This document shows, piece after piece, positions 54,987-64,000 of a stretch of 64,000 nucleotides of DNA. The notes under the pieces were generated by a model. It was not told the DNA's origin. It searched no databases and worked only from the letters and a program-made list of their open reading frames with translations. This DNA comes from Bimuria novae-zelandiae CBS 107.79 (taxonomy: Eukaryota; Ascomycota; Dothideomycetes; Pleosporales; Didymosphaeriaceae), in the NCBI GenBank assembly GCA_010015655.1, contig ML976681.1:442914-506913 (forward strand). The letters are read 5' to 3'. A program made the translations under genes and the position numbers. The stretch's first letter is position 1. Every line of letters begins with the position of its first letter.

Positions 54987-57066
54987 ATGGCGCCCTCAAA
55001 CGGCGCAAAACGATATTTGCCTACGCAAACGAAAGAAACGGCGCCTCCGAAACCGTTGTTTGACCCCGAACCGAGTGACACGGAAGCCGGCGCGCTGCAA
55101 CCTGCGAACGGTTCACAGGAACCAGAGTGGGAGGGATTCGAGGAGGGACGGGAATCACAGGAACATGGAGAAAGTAGCGAAGATGGGAGCAGCGAAGATG
55201 GAAGTAGCGAAGATGGGAGCAGCGAAGATGAGAGCAGCGAAGATGAGAGCAGCGAAGCCGAGAGCTCGCAAGTAGCCACAAAGAAGAAGAAGATGGAGAA
55301 GCCAATACTTCCCAAAGATGCGGAAGAGGAAGAACTCGAACGCATCATCTTCGGTGACTCTGCAGGCTTTAGAAAAGGAATAGACGGATTTTCGCTAGCA
55401 CCAGGAGCTTCACTTGACGATGAGTCCGAGAAGGAACAAGAGGATGGTGAGGACTATGGCAATGTCGCCGATCAAGATTTGTTCTTCTTTGATGCAGGAC
55501 CGACAGCGCAGCCTGCGGGGTCGCTCGCTGTCGCAAAAGCGGAGGAATCGGAAGATGATGACAAGCCTGCCTGGGACGACAGCGACGACGAACGGCTGGT
55601 GGTAAGCCTTGCCTCGGTGCCACAATTGAGAAAGCTGAGGGACACGGAAGAGGATGACATGGTCAACGGGAAAGAGTATGTCCGCAGACTGCGCAGGCAG
55701 TACGAGCGATTATACCCGGTTCCTGAATGGGTGATACATGCGACCGGACAGGCGAAACGGAAGAGAAGGCATATTGAGGATGACGGGAGTGATGTCGAAT
55801 CCGCAAGCGACATGGATGTGGATGATGAGGACCTGTCTACTCTGCCCCTGTCTATTCTGTTGAAAGATGCAGATATTATGTCTCGTAATTCGAGAAACTC
55901 TGCGAAAAAGAGAAAGCTAGAAGCCGGCACCGTAGGGATGGTGAGGTTGAAAGACGTCACTGGGGCTGGTCCGGTTAGTACAAGATCTACTCTGATTATT
56001 GACCGAGCTAACAATATTCCTCCAGTCTGCCGTAACCTCCTTGTCGTTCCATCCCACGTACCCGCTTCTTCTCTCATCCGGTCCAAGTTCGACGCTTTCT
56101 CTCCACCATGTAAACCCCTCTGATCCTCACAACCCGAATCCGCTTCTTACTTCACTACACATCAAACGCACGCCCCTCACTACCACGGCATTCCATCCTT
56201 CATCTTCCGATTCGCGAATTTTCCTTAGCGCACGAAGGCGGTACTTTCATGTTTGGAACCTTGCGACTGGCTTGGTAGAGAAAGTTTCTCGCGTGTACGG
56301 TCATGAGCATGAGCAACGTACAATGGAGCATTTTGCGCTGTCGCCAAATGGCAAATACATGGCTCTAAGAGGCTCCTCGAAGAAAGGCGGCGCTGTCGTC
56401 AACGTTCTAGATGCAAGGACTCTGCAATGGGTCACCCAGGCGCGCATCGAATCGAGAGGCGGAATTGCAGACTTTGCTTGGTGGGGCAATGGCAATGGTT
56501 TAATCATTGCAGGCAAGAGTGGCGAAGTCACAGAATGGAGCGTACAGCATGGCGTAGTTGGAAGGTGGATGGATGAAGGTGCCGTAGGCAACACGACTGT
56601 TGCAGTCGGTGGGAAGAGTGGAAGAGATGACTGGATTGGTGGGGACCGGTGGGTCGCCATCGGTAGCTCCAGCGGCATCGTCAATATCTACGATCGTAGG
56701 ATGTGGAGTGAGAAGGACCCTTCGACTACTGGCGATGGCGATGCTTCCAACGGTGGGATTCCCAAGGCGCCGAAGCCGATACGAGCGCTCGACAACCTCA
56801 CGACTCCTATATCACATCTCGCATTCTCACCAGACGGGCAAGTCCTTGCCATGGCTAGTAGATGGAAGCACGCCGCTCTGAGGCTGGTGCATCTACCTTC
56901 AGCGACAGTATACCGGAATTGGCCAAAACAGAACACCGCTTTGGGTAGGATAACGTCAATTGCGTGGGGCAGCCCCTCAGAAGAGGAAGCGAAAGAAGGT
57001 AGTATTGCGCAGCTAGCCGTGGGCATGGAGACTGGGCGCATTCGGATGTGGGAGTTGAGAGAGTGA
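54987..57066 (+). CDS. UTP18: UTP18, U3 snoRNP / SSU processome WD40 protein
   Basis: Nucleolar protein needed for early 18S rRNA processing; its N-terminus recruits the exosome-linked helicase Mtr4 in yeast. Exons 54987-55973 and 56026-57066 (intron 52 bp, donor GTTAGT) give 675 residues. The N-terminal half is acidic and contains a six-unit 15-bp repeat (SSEDG). LFFFDAGPTA resembles the AIM-like arch-interacting motif (L-F-F-x-D), and VVSLASVPQLRKLRDTEEDD and VNGKEYVRRLRRQYERLYPV are UTP18 hallmarks. WD repeats begin at SAVTSLSFHPTYPLLLSSGP and end with IAQLAVGMETGRIRMWELRE. No defects. Confidence 0.95.
55173..55262 (+). repeat. 15-bp in-frame repeat in UTP18, six units
   Basis: Units of AG(C/T)AGCGAAGATG(A/G)(A/G)-type sequence encoding SSEDG/SSEDE. 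It lengthens the acidic N-terminal region. Confidence 0.9.
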
Positions 57067-57810
57067 TGGGTTCCGAAAATAGATCACAGCGATATATTAG
57101 GCCAATATCAAGCGCACCCGTGCTATGGTCGGGGTATTTGTTATCGTAAGTCTACCGAGGAATCTCTCCTACCACTTGCGTTCGTTTCTGTGTCACCCTG
57201 CTTCTTTCGTACAGCACCCTGCGCTCTTCCGCTTGAGTCGAATCACATTTCCGTCTGCATATAAAAATGCCATCTAGCGTATTGCATTTTCTACCGCGGT
57301 AGCACCTGTGTGGACTCGCCAAGGTAGTTCCCCTCCGTAACGGTTGTGGAAGGTGCGTTGAACCACCGGCTACCTGGCACTTGCAGCCCACCAGCAGTGG
57401 ACGATGCGAAAACAATGACACCCTCGCAGCGCACACATATATTTTTTCATGCCACCCCGGAGGTTCTCTATGGAGATTTGCGCAACAGGGGTGGACTGCG
57501 CTCATAGACGTGTGTGTCCATGGTAGTACAAGGTAGGATGGGATACGCCTGCAGACCCACCCAGTGCGCTTGCCTACATTCCCGCGACCTCACCTCACAC
57601 TTTTCCCATCGTCACCACTACAATGCGCAGACGGCAGGAGGCTGCCTGGTGCGGGCAAACAAACAATGCGCGTGCCTGGCAAGCTTTGCTTCCTCAACCT
57701 TCACAACCTTCACATTTTGGACCTTCACCCACACTCCAGCATTGCGCAACACACTTCCTTGGGCATTTTCGATGCTGCATCCTAGCTGAAACATTTTCTC
57801 GCCCACCCTT
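57067..57810. other. Intergenic, promoter of the mucin-like gene
   Basis: 744 bp. Several short frames, none with recognisable content. Confidence 0.55.
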
Positions 57811-60800
57811 ATGATATATATGGCCTACGGCAAGCAGAGGAATCGGAAGAACAAGAACAAGGTTACCAAAGACGTAGACCAGCCGACTGGAACTCCACGC
57901 GCCCAATCCTCAACAAGTCCTTCCCACGTCATTGCCACTCGCACTTCAACAACTCCAAATACGAGCGGCAGTGGAGCCTCAGAAGCCCCGATAGCCTCCA
58001 GTATGACGTCTTTGTCTCCTGCATCCCTCGAAAGCCAGGGAAAGCTTCATACTAAACGTCCAATGGCTTCCTACTTGCTAAAGCGACGTTCCTGGATGCC
58101 GCAGCTAACTTACTGGCTACCAAGACAAGTCCTCGATTGGATCCGCTGGATACGGAATTTCGTCTTTGCTGTTTACCATCTGTTCACGGGCATTCATTGG
58201 CTCGATGGGGTCGTTTCGCTCATCTTTCTTGCATGTTTCCTTTTTGCATGCTGGGCTGCAATAGAAGGCTTGCTTAATATTTTCAAGGGAGTAGCTGCAC
58301 AGGATGCCGACTGCAGCATTGTGTTCGTTACGATACCAGGCCCAATCGTTACGGTTTCCCTCGTCGGTCAAACCCCCACAGATCCAAACCACGGGACGTA
58401 CTATTATTCGGTTATCAATGGAACGACGCGCTGGCTTGACAGCATCGCACCGCCTACGCGCACCAGCATCCTGGCTACGACGAGGCCGAGTTTCAGTCCT
58501 ACCGCCCCTCCACCGGGACAGCCACCTACACCGGGTGTTCCGCCATCATCACCCGGCAGTCCATCCGTCACGCGTAAGTCCGCATTTGTGAAATTTTTTC
58601 CATGAAAATACAAAACGATGACCGCTATGCAGCCTCGTCTGTAATCGTGCCGCCGCCGGTTTCTGTTCCTGGCACACCAAGCACATGGAGTTCACCGAGC
58701 GCGCGTAAGTTGGCCGTTGTAATGTGCATTTTTGAGTGACACATAACTGACATGCATTTGCAGCATCGCCTACAAATATGCCACTGCCCCCATATGGCAT
58801 CCCGCCTGACAGTCTATCCGCCGTTCCATTTATGAGTCCATCTGGCAGTCCATCTTCCAGTTCAGGCGTCCCTCCCCCCAGCACAACCACCACAGTGCCA
58901 CCAGGAGCAACGTACTCTTCCTCACCGACTTCTAATAGCCAGGCCGGACAGCCGCCACCCTCCAGGCCTCCTCCGGTCATCTTGACGAGCACATTGAAAG
59001 GACCTGGAGGAACATCGACAGTCGTTGTCACGTTGTCCAATGTACCAAATCTGTAAGTGGGCTTAGGCGCAATGTATGTTGAGGTTTGTGCTCATCATAT
59101 CGTTACGCAAGGCCGTCTAGCGCCTCGGAATCTCCAGCTTCCAGCACGACTACACAAGGTCCCAGTGTGCCAACGACAGACCCCTCAACTTCAAGTGGTA
59201 GCTCGAACCCGCCGCCTACAACAAGTTTGCTAGGTAGCCCAGGCGCGACTCTGTCGACGCCAGTGACTCCAGGATTTCCGTCGCTATCACCGACCACGCA
59301 GCCCAGTGCACCACCTGATGTTTCTGGAACCGCACCGGAGTCTTCTCCCATACCGTCTGCGAGTACGCCACCTGAGAGCACGCCGCCTGTGAGTACGCCG
59401 TCCGAGAGTACGCCACCTGCGAGCATGCCGCCTGAGAGTACGCCACCTGAGAGCACGCCGCCTGTGAGTACGCCGTCTGAGAGCACCCCATCGGAGAGCA
59501 CGCCGTCCGAGACTACGCCGTCTGAGAGTACTCCATCGGAGAGCATGCCCTCTGAGAGTACGCCGCATGAGAGGATGCCGCCTGAAAGTACGCCGTCTGA
59601 GAGTACAACCTCTCCGCCTCCTACGGTACCTGCCAGTAGTGCTCAAAGTGTGTCGCCAAGCATGTCATCCACTGGCACTACCCTAGAATCATCTAGCCCT
59701 TCAAGTCTGTCCTCGGGCGTGTCTAGACCAACATCCGGCTCGAGTCCTACTGGTTCTTCTCCCTCTGTAGGACCCAGCAGCCTCAGCAGCGTGGACAGTA
59801 CACAATTCACGTTGTTTCTACCCGGGCCATCTACCAATACGTCTCCCTCGATGGGTCCCTCTGCGACACCTAGTCGTTCTGTTTCCACTTCTGCAGTCGC
59901 ATCAAGTCAAGCGTCATCGACAGTGACCTCCCTTACCTCCAGCAGAAGCGAGCCCCTGCCCTCATTTGAAACTGCAGTGACGACATCGGGCTCTAATATG
60001 ACTTTGACGATTTCTAGCGGGTTTATCTCCTCTTCCACGACCTCTGCGACCACAATATCGGTGCCAAGCTCGAAATCCACAACTGTGATTTTGACCAGGA
60101 CCTCTACGGTACCTTTGAGCTCGCCATCCGTCACTACTAATACGACCATCACGAGTCTAGTCGTAGTCCCACCCTCGCCGCCCGTATTCGTCAATACGAC
60201 CACGACCACGACTCTCAACTCAACGTCAAGTACAACCACGTCGAGCTTGACTTCATCTTCAAATGTACCTATTCGTCATTAGCGGATACCTAAACAGCGG
60301 ATGCTAACAGATGCTCTTTTAGGACGTATCTACTGTTACCTCCACGCCCCTCTTCCCTTCCTCTGGTTGGAACAACACAGAGCCAGTTGAGGTGACCACC
60401 GCTGCAATGGTGACCAAAGTGCTGGCCTACGCCGACACTGAGTTTAGCTTGGCCTTTCCGAAGCCTGACATTACGACCACTGTCTCATATTGGGACGGAA
60501 CATATCCGTCGATAACGGGTCCTGACTGGACGGACTTGCCTCTGACAACGCGAACGTTGCGCCAAACGCCGCTTTCTGGACTACCATCATTGGCCTCAGA
60601 ACTACCTTCGTTTGAACTGCTCAGCAGTCTGCAAACGCCGCTTTCTGGATTACCATCATTAAGTTCAGAACTATCGTCTTTTGAAATGCTCAGCAGTTTG
60701 CAAACGCCGCCGCTCTCCAGACCGCCTGTAGGTTATCCGAGAACACCTAACGCCTACGGAATCGGCTAATGGTGTGTACAGATTTCATCATCGAGCAGTC

Positions 60801-61564
60801 GCAGATTGACGACTCTGAAAACGGTGATCATAACCACAATCATCATTGGGGACGAAGACGAAGCAGCACCGACAGCGATGGCCACACGAACAGAGACAAG
60901 AGCAGTAGCAGCCAGGGCTGCTGAGGAAGATCCAGGGCCAACGTCATGCGGAGAGTCAGGCAACTTCACGCTCACGTTTGACGATTCGACTGTTTCTGGA
61001 GAAAACAGTGGTGTTCTGCCAGTGGGTGGCATGAGCCCGTACCATCATCTCTTCTACGCCAACGGTTTCGTGTATCTTCCAGACAAGTGGGAGCCCTACG
61101 CAGCGGTTTCACAGCCGAACGTGGCCATATTCTTGCCGTTGGGCAGCAGTTTGCTTCCCAATTCTGCGTTTGCAGGAACACTACTCCCCGGCGAACTTGG
61201 TGCGGGGCCTCGGGCTTCGGTGTCAGCGTACTGGTTCAATGCTCGGTCTGGGTTCTTTGGATGCGCACTAGACGGGATCACGCCTTGTGCGCTCCGAATA
61301 TCGGGCTATCGTTACGACAATACGCTGAAGAGCGAGGTACTTGTTGCGGAACAGAATGTCACGATTCCGCCATGCCTGGGCTACATCAACTGCAAGATGT
61401 CGCAGGTCAGGTTCAATAATCAGTTCCAGGCGCTCTCGGGCATCCAGTTCAACGCGTATACATACAATCTGGGGATACCGCTGATATTCATGATGGACGA
61501 CTTGCAGATGGAGTGGTACAACAACTCGTGCTCGGCCGGGGTCCTTCGCATCGGTCACAGTTAG
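57811..61564 (+). CDS. Single-pass, mucin-like Ser/Thr/Pro-rich membrane or wall protein
   Basis: Six exons (57811-58573, 58633-58704, 58764-59052, 59112-60264, 60323-60727, 60782-61564) give 1154 residues, all phases consistent. No signal peptide: a basic N-terminus of about 145 residues precedes one strong helix (VVSLIFLACFLFACWAAIEG), so the rest should face outside as in a type II protein. The ectodomain is Ser/Thr/Pro rich for some 650 residues, with tandem STPPE-type repeats, then N-glycosylation sites, and ends in a folded Cys-containing domain of about 200 residues starting PTSCGESGNFTLTFDD and reading SPYHHLFYANGFVYLP, GFFGCALDGITPCAL, FMMDDLQMEWYNN. This domain resembles C-terminal domains of uncharacterised fungal mucin-like proteins. 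Cell-surface sensor or wall role is an inference. Start may be 57823. Confidence 0.8.
59361..59600 (+). repeat. 15-bp coding minisatellite, 16 units
   Basis: Sixteen head-to-tail units of GAGTACGCCGCCTGA type, in frame as ESTPP/ESTPS/VSTPS. Unit length is a multiple of three, so copy-number change keeps the frame. Confidence 0.95.
60563..60700 (+). repeat. 69-bp in-frame duplication
   Basis: Two adjacent 69-bp units beginning CAAACGCCGCTTTCTGGA, with the start of a third at 60701. They encode QTPLSGLPSLASELPSFELL and a slightly changed second copy. Confidence 0.95.
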
Positions 61565-62522
61565 TACAAGCATCAGAAGGGAGGTATTCTTTTGGCACTA
61601 ATACGGTGTGTGCAGGTTTGGGGCCAGGCCTTTGAGGCCACCATGCAACGTCACAGTGCCTATTTCAGAGCAATAGCTTCTAGGATACATGATTGAGGAG
61701 ATGATACAACAGCGATATCGGGATATAGATTGTATGGATTAAGTCAGGCATTGTACGTGGCGTATAGGCACCTGGGAGATAATCGTAATGAAGGTTTCTG
61801 CAGATGATGGCTCCCAAGGCGCAGGTGATTGACTGTGGCGAGTTATAAAGCGTGAGGTGCCTGGTGACCCCACGCGGCATGGCTTGGTGGTTGGCTGGAA
61901 GAACCCCGCATGGGGCGGTGCGTCTGAGACATGTCGGGCAGCCGCGTCCCGAAGTGTCGAGTGATCTCGAGAGAGGAACTCACCTCATCACGGCACAAGA
62001 ATTCGTCAAATGAAGAGTGGAGTGTGGCGGGCCTCGACGGACTTTAGCCAGCCTTATCGCGGACGCAAATCAGGCATCGCGCCTTCCTCGGCGCGTGTCT
62101 GCCTCAGCACGCCGTTCGCGTGACGATGGTTGGCCGCGCGTGACGCGATCCTGGATGGAGGGAGGCTTCTTATACCCCGAGGCCGCCTGCAGGACGGCTG
62201 GCTGCGCTGTGCCGTTCGTTCGCATGTACTGACTGACCATTCGTCTCTCCATCTGTACCTTCACTCACGTCCCCCAAGCGAGAGCACGCAGTCCCGTGTT
62301 TGGTCCGGGGTGTGAATGCGGAGGCGAGACTGATACATCTGCTGTGGCTCCGGAAGTTCCTGGCTGCGGTGTGCCTAGCTGGACTCGGTCTAGAGCGACA
62401 TACCCACCAAAGACCTTTCACACTGACACCCTCTCACTGAACCACATCCTCGCGCGCGAGGTTGTTCGCCAGTATCCAACCTCTCCTCTCTTGCCGACGG
62501 CTCCCTCAGCGCCCGCGCCACC
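61565..62522. other. Intergenic and long leader of the CCCH gene
   Basis: 958 bp. C/T-rich just before the ATG at 62523. No gene seen. Confidence 0.6.
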
Positions 62523-64000
62523 ATGACTGCGTTTGCATCCCGACAATCGCAGGAGCCGCGGCTCGCAGATAAACCCCACCACTCGCCCCCACCAATCCAA
62601 CAGGACCCTTTTGCCCACCAGCTCAATCCGCCGCCTGCGCTCCCCCCGCAGAATCCGCAAGTCTCCCACCGCGCCTCGGCCGACTTCAGACACAACTCGT
62701 CCAACGGTAGCATGGCGAACGGCAACGGGCCCATGGCGGTGCCAGGCGGCCCGCATGGTCGCATGAGCAGCAACGGCCACGGGAACCTGCGCGAGATGGG
62801 CTTCGGCGGTCCGCGCAGTCCGCCCAACAACAAGAGTAGGTCCATTTGGCTACGACGAGCTTCTGTGCTGACACGATACCAGGCACCTCCCATGTGCCCT
62901 GCAAATTCTACCGCCAGGGAGCTTGCCAGGCCGGCAAGGCCTGTCCCTTTCTGCATTCGGACGAGCCGCTGACGGAGCGCGCACCGTGCAAGTACTTCAC
63001 AAAGGTAGCATCTCCCGAAAATGCGCAAGAATTGAGGCCTAACTAGTATAGGGTAACTGCAAGTTTGGCCCGAAATGCATGTTGGCCCACATTCTCCCCA
63101 ACGGTCACGTCGTGAATCGCACCAATATCGGTGGGCACCATGGCGGAGGTCCCTTCGGACGCATGAATATCCCGCATCATCCAGACCCTGCACCCACCAG
63201 CTCGCTGTTGTCCATGGCCCACCTCGCACCCGCCAACCAGTGCCAGTATGCGCTTTCGCAGGAAGACTATATTGGAACCCAGAAAGACCAATATGATATG
63301 ATACCCACTATCGACACGACTTTCTCCTCTCATCCTGGCTCAAACTATGGATCTCCTCCGAACGAGAATGGCCGCATGCCTATTTCACCCGTTCAGAAGG
63401 GGCTCAGTGTAATGGACGTGCAGCTACCGGCTTCATTTGACAGCCAGGGCGTCTCTCATATGGCGCGATATGGTCCCGTTGCTTCGTCTGTTCCTGCCAA
63501 GTTCCTCACCGGTTCACCCCCTTCGTCTTTCCTGGGAGAGTCTCCAGCACTTCGAAATCTACACGATTCTGCATTTGGTGAAAACTCCCGGAGCATGGCT
63601 GCAGCATTGGGCTCGTCCCCACCCGAGTCGAATGGGCAGCCTACCGGGCGACGCATTATGCACTCGGAGATGGGTGCGACGCGGCCCAGGGGAATGGTGT
63701 CCTCTAGTGTTGGCGCGCGACCGCCGCTCGCTATGAACGACGATTGGGATGAGCTAGAGAACCTAGGCAAATTCGAGGAGGATCTCATCCCGAGCTCGCT
63801 TAACGACTTGCTCACACCACAAGAGAAGATGCGACGGTTTTCACGCGACCACGGTGACAACGACGGCAACTCGCTCTCGCACCGAACTTCGTTTTCCAGG
63901 CTGGGAGCTTCTCCTACGGCGGCAGATGTAAAAACCGGATCGTCACCCTCTCGCTTCCAGTCAATCTGGGGCAAGCAACCGGCGCAAGAATCTAGATTCG
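62523..64000 (+). CDS. CCCH zinc-finger RNA-binding protein, cut by the right edge
   Basis: Putative mRNA-binding regulator. Exons 62523-62835, 62883-63004 and 63052 to beyond 64000; 461 residues visible in an open frame. Two tandem C-x7-8-C-x5-C-x3-H fingers: CKFYRQGACQAGKACPFLH, then CKYFTKGNCKFGPKCMLAH, the second assembled across intron 2. N-terminus and the long remainder are Ser/Pro/Asn rich and disordered; a conserved-looking helix DDWDELENLGKFEEDLIPSS is followed by SLNDLLTPQEKMRRFS near the edge. The paired fingers and the LNDLLTPQEKMRR segment fit the fungal Lee1-like group; orthology is inferred. The 3' end is missing only because of the window. Confidence 0.88.

Noticed and set aside
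59103..59646. Minus-strand repetitive ORFs (147, 91 and 119 codons) over the mucin-like gene
   Set aside because: The 15-bp repeat is open in all frames; these are by-products of the minisatellite.

Overview
The window is nuclear DNA of a filamentous ascomycete (Pezizomycotina), most likely a dothideomycete; the class is an inference from overall gene style. Evidence for a fungus: most genes have one to eight exons split by short GT-AG introns (mostly 48-150 bp), the proteins match fungal versions of conserved families (ATG9, COG6, VAC14, UTP18, MCM2, COQ1, inositol phosphosphingolipid phospholipase C), and there are fungus-specific types (heme-thiolate peroxygenase, DHA1 drug transporter, F-box/2EXR-like proteins). 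Exon boundaries given here were read by eye from splice consensus and reading phase.

Layout. 1-13.3 kb: a DHA1 transporter cut by the left edge (-), a secreted heme-thiolate peroxidase/peroxygenase (-), a 3.9 kb stretch without a convincing gene, an RS/RGG protein with three RRMs (+), a mitochondrial carrier (-) and a large NYN/PIN-like putative ribonuclease (+). 13.4-16.9 kb: an accessory island bounded by two diverged inverted copies of one repeat. It holds a 20-bp tandem repeat, a small secreted-protein gene, a roughly 0.8 kb ACGG/CCGT-rich element with hAT-like ends, and a small gene interrupted by an 86-bp assembly gap.

17-48.9 kb: dense housekeeping DNA, mostly in head-to-head pairs: ISC1/SWD3, COQ1/VMA12-like, VAC14/DENND6-like, NIF3/BOL2, COG6/ATG9, UBR7/MCM2. 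TAF12, a tRNA-Asn(GTT) and the ribosomal protein genes eL30 and uL16 lie among them. Five of these genes (VMA12-like, VAC14, DENND6-like, COG6, ATG9) act on the endomembrane/vacuole system, but similar neighbours could arise by chance.

49-53.5 kb is a second loose, accessory-like region with a short F-box-type ORF, a 2EXR-like ORF and a partly readable minus-strand gene. 53.5-64 kb: a GNAT acetyltransferase (-), UTP18 (+), a 1154-residue single-pass, mucin-like Ser/Thr/Pro protein built on in-frame minisatellites (+), and a CCCH zinc-finger gene cut by the right edge (+).

Most likely places for something undescribed: the inverted-repeat-bounded island at 13.4-16.9 kb, the mucin-like membrane protein at 57.8-61.6 kb, and the NYN protein at 11.5-13.3 kb. 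I found no prokaryote-type defence system, CRISPR array, rRNA or autonomous transposase.
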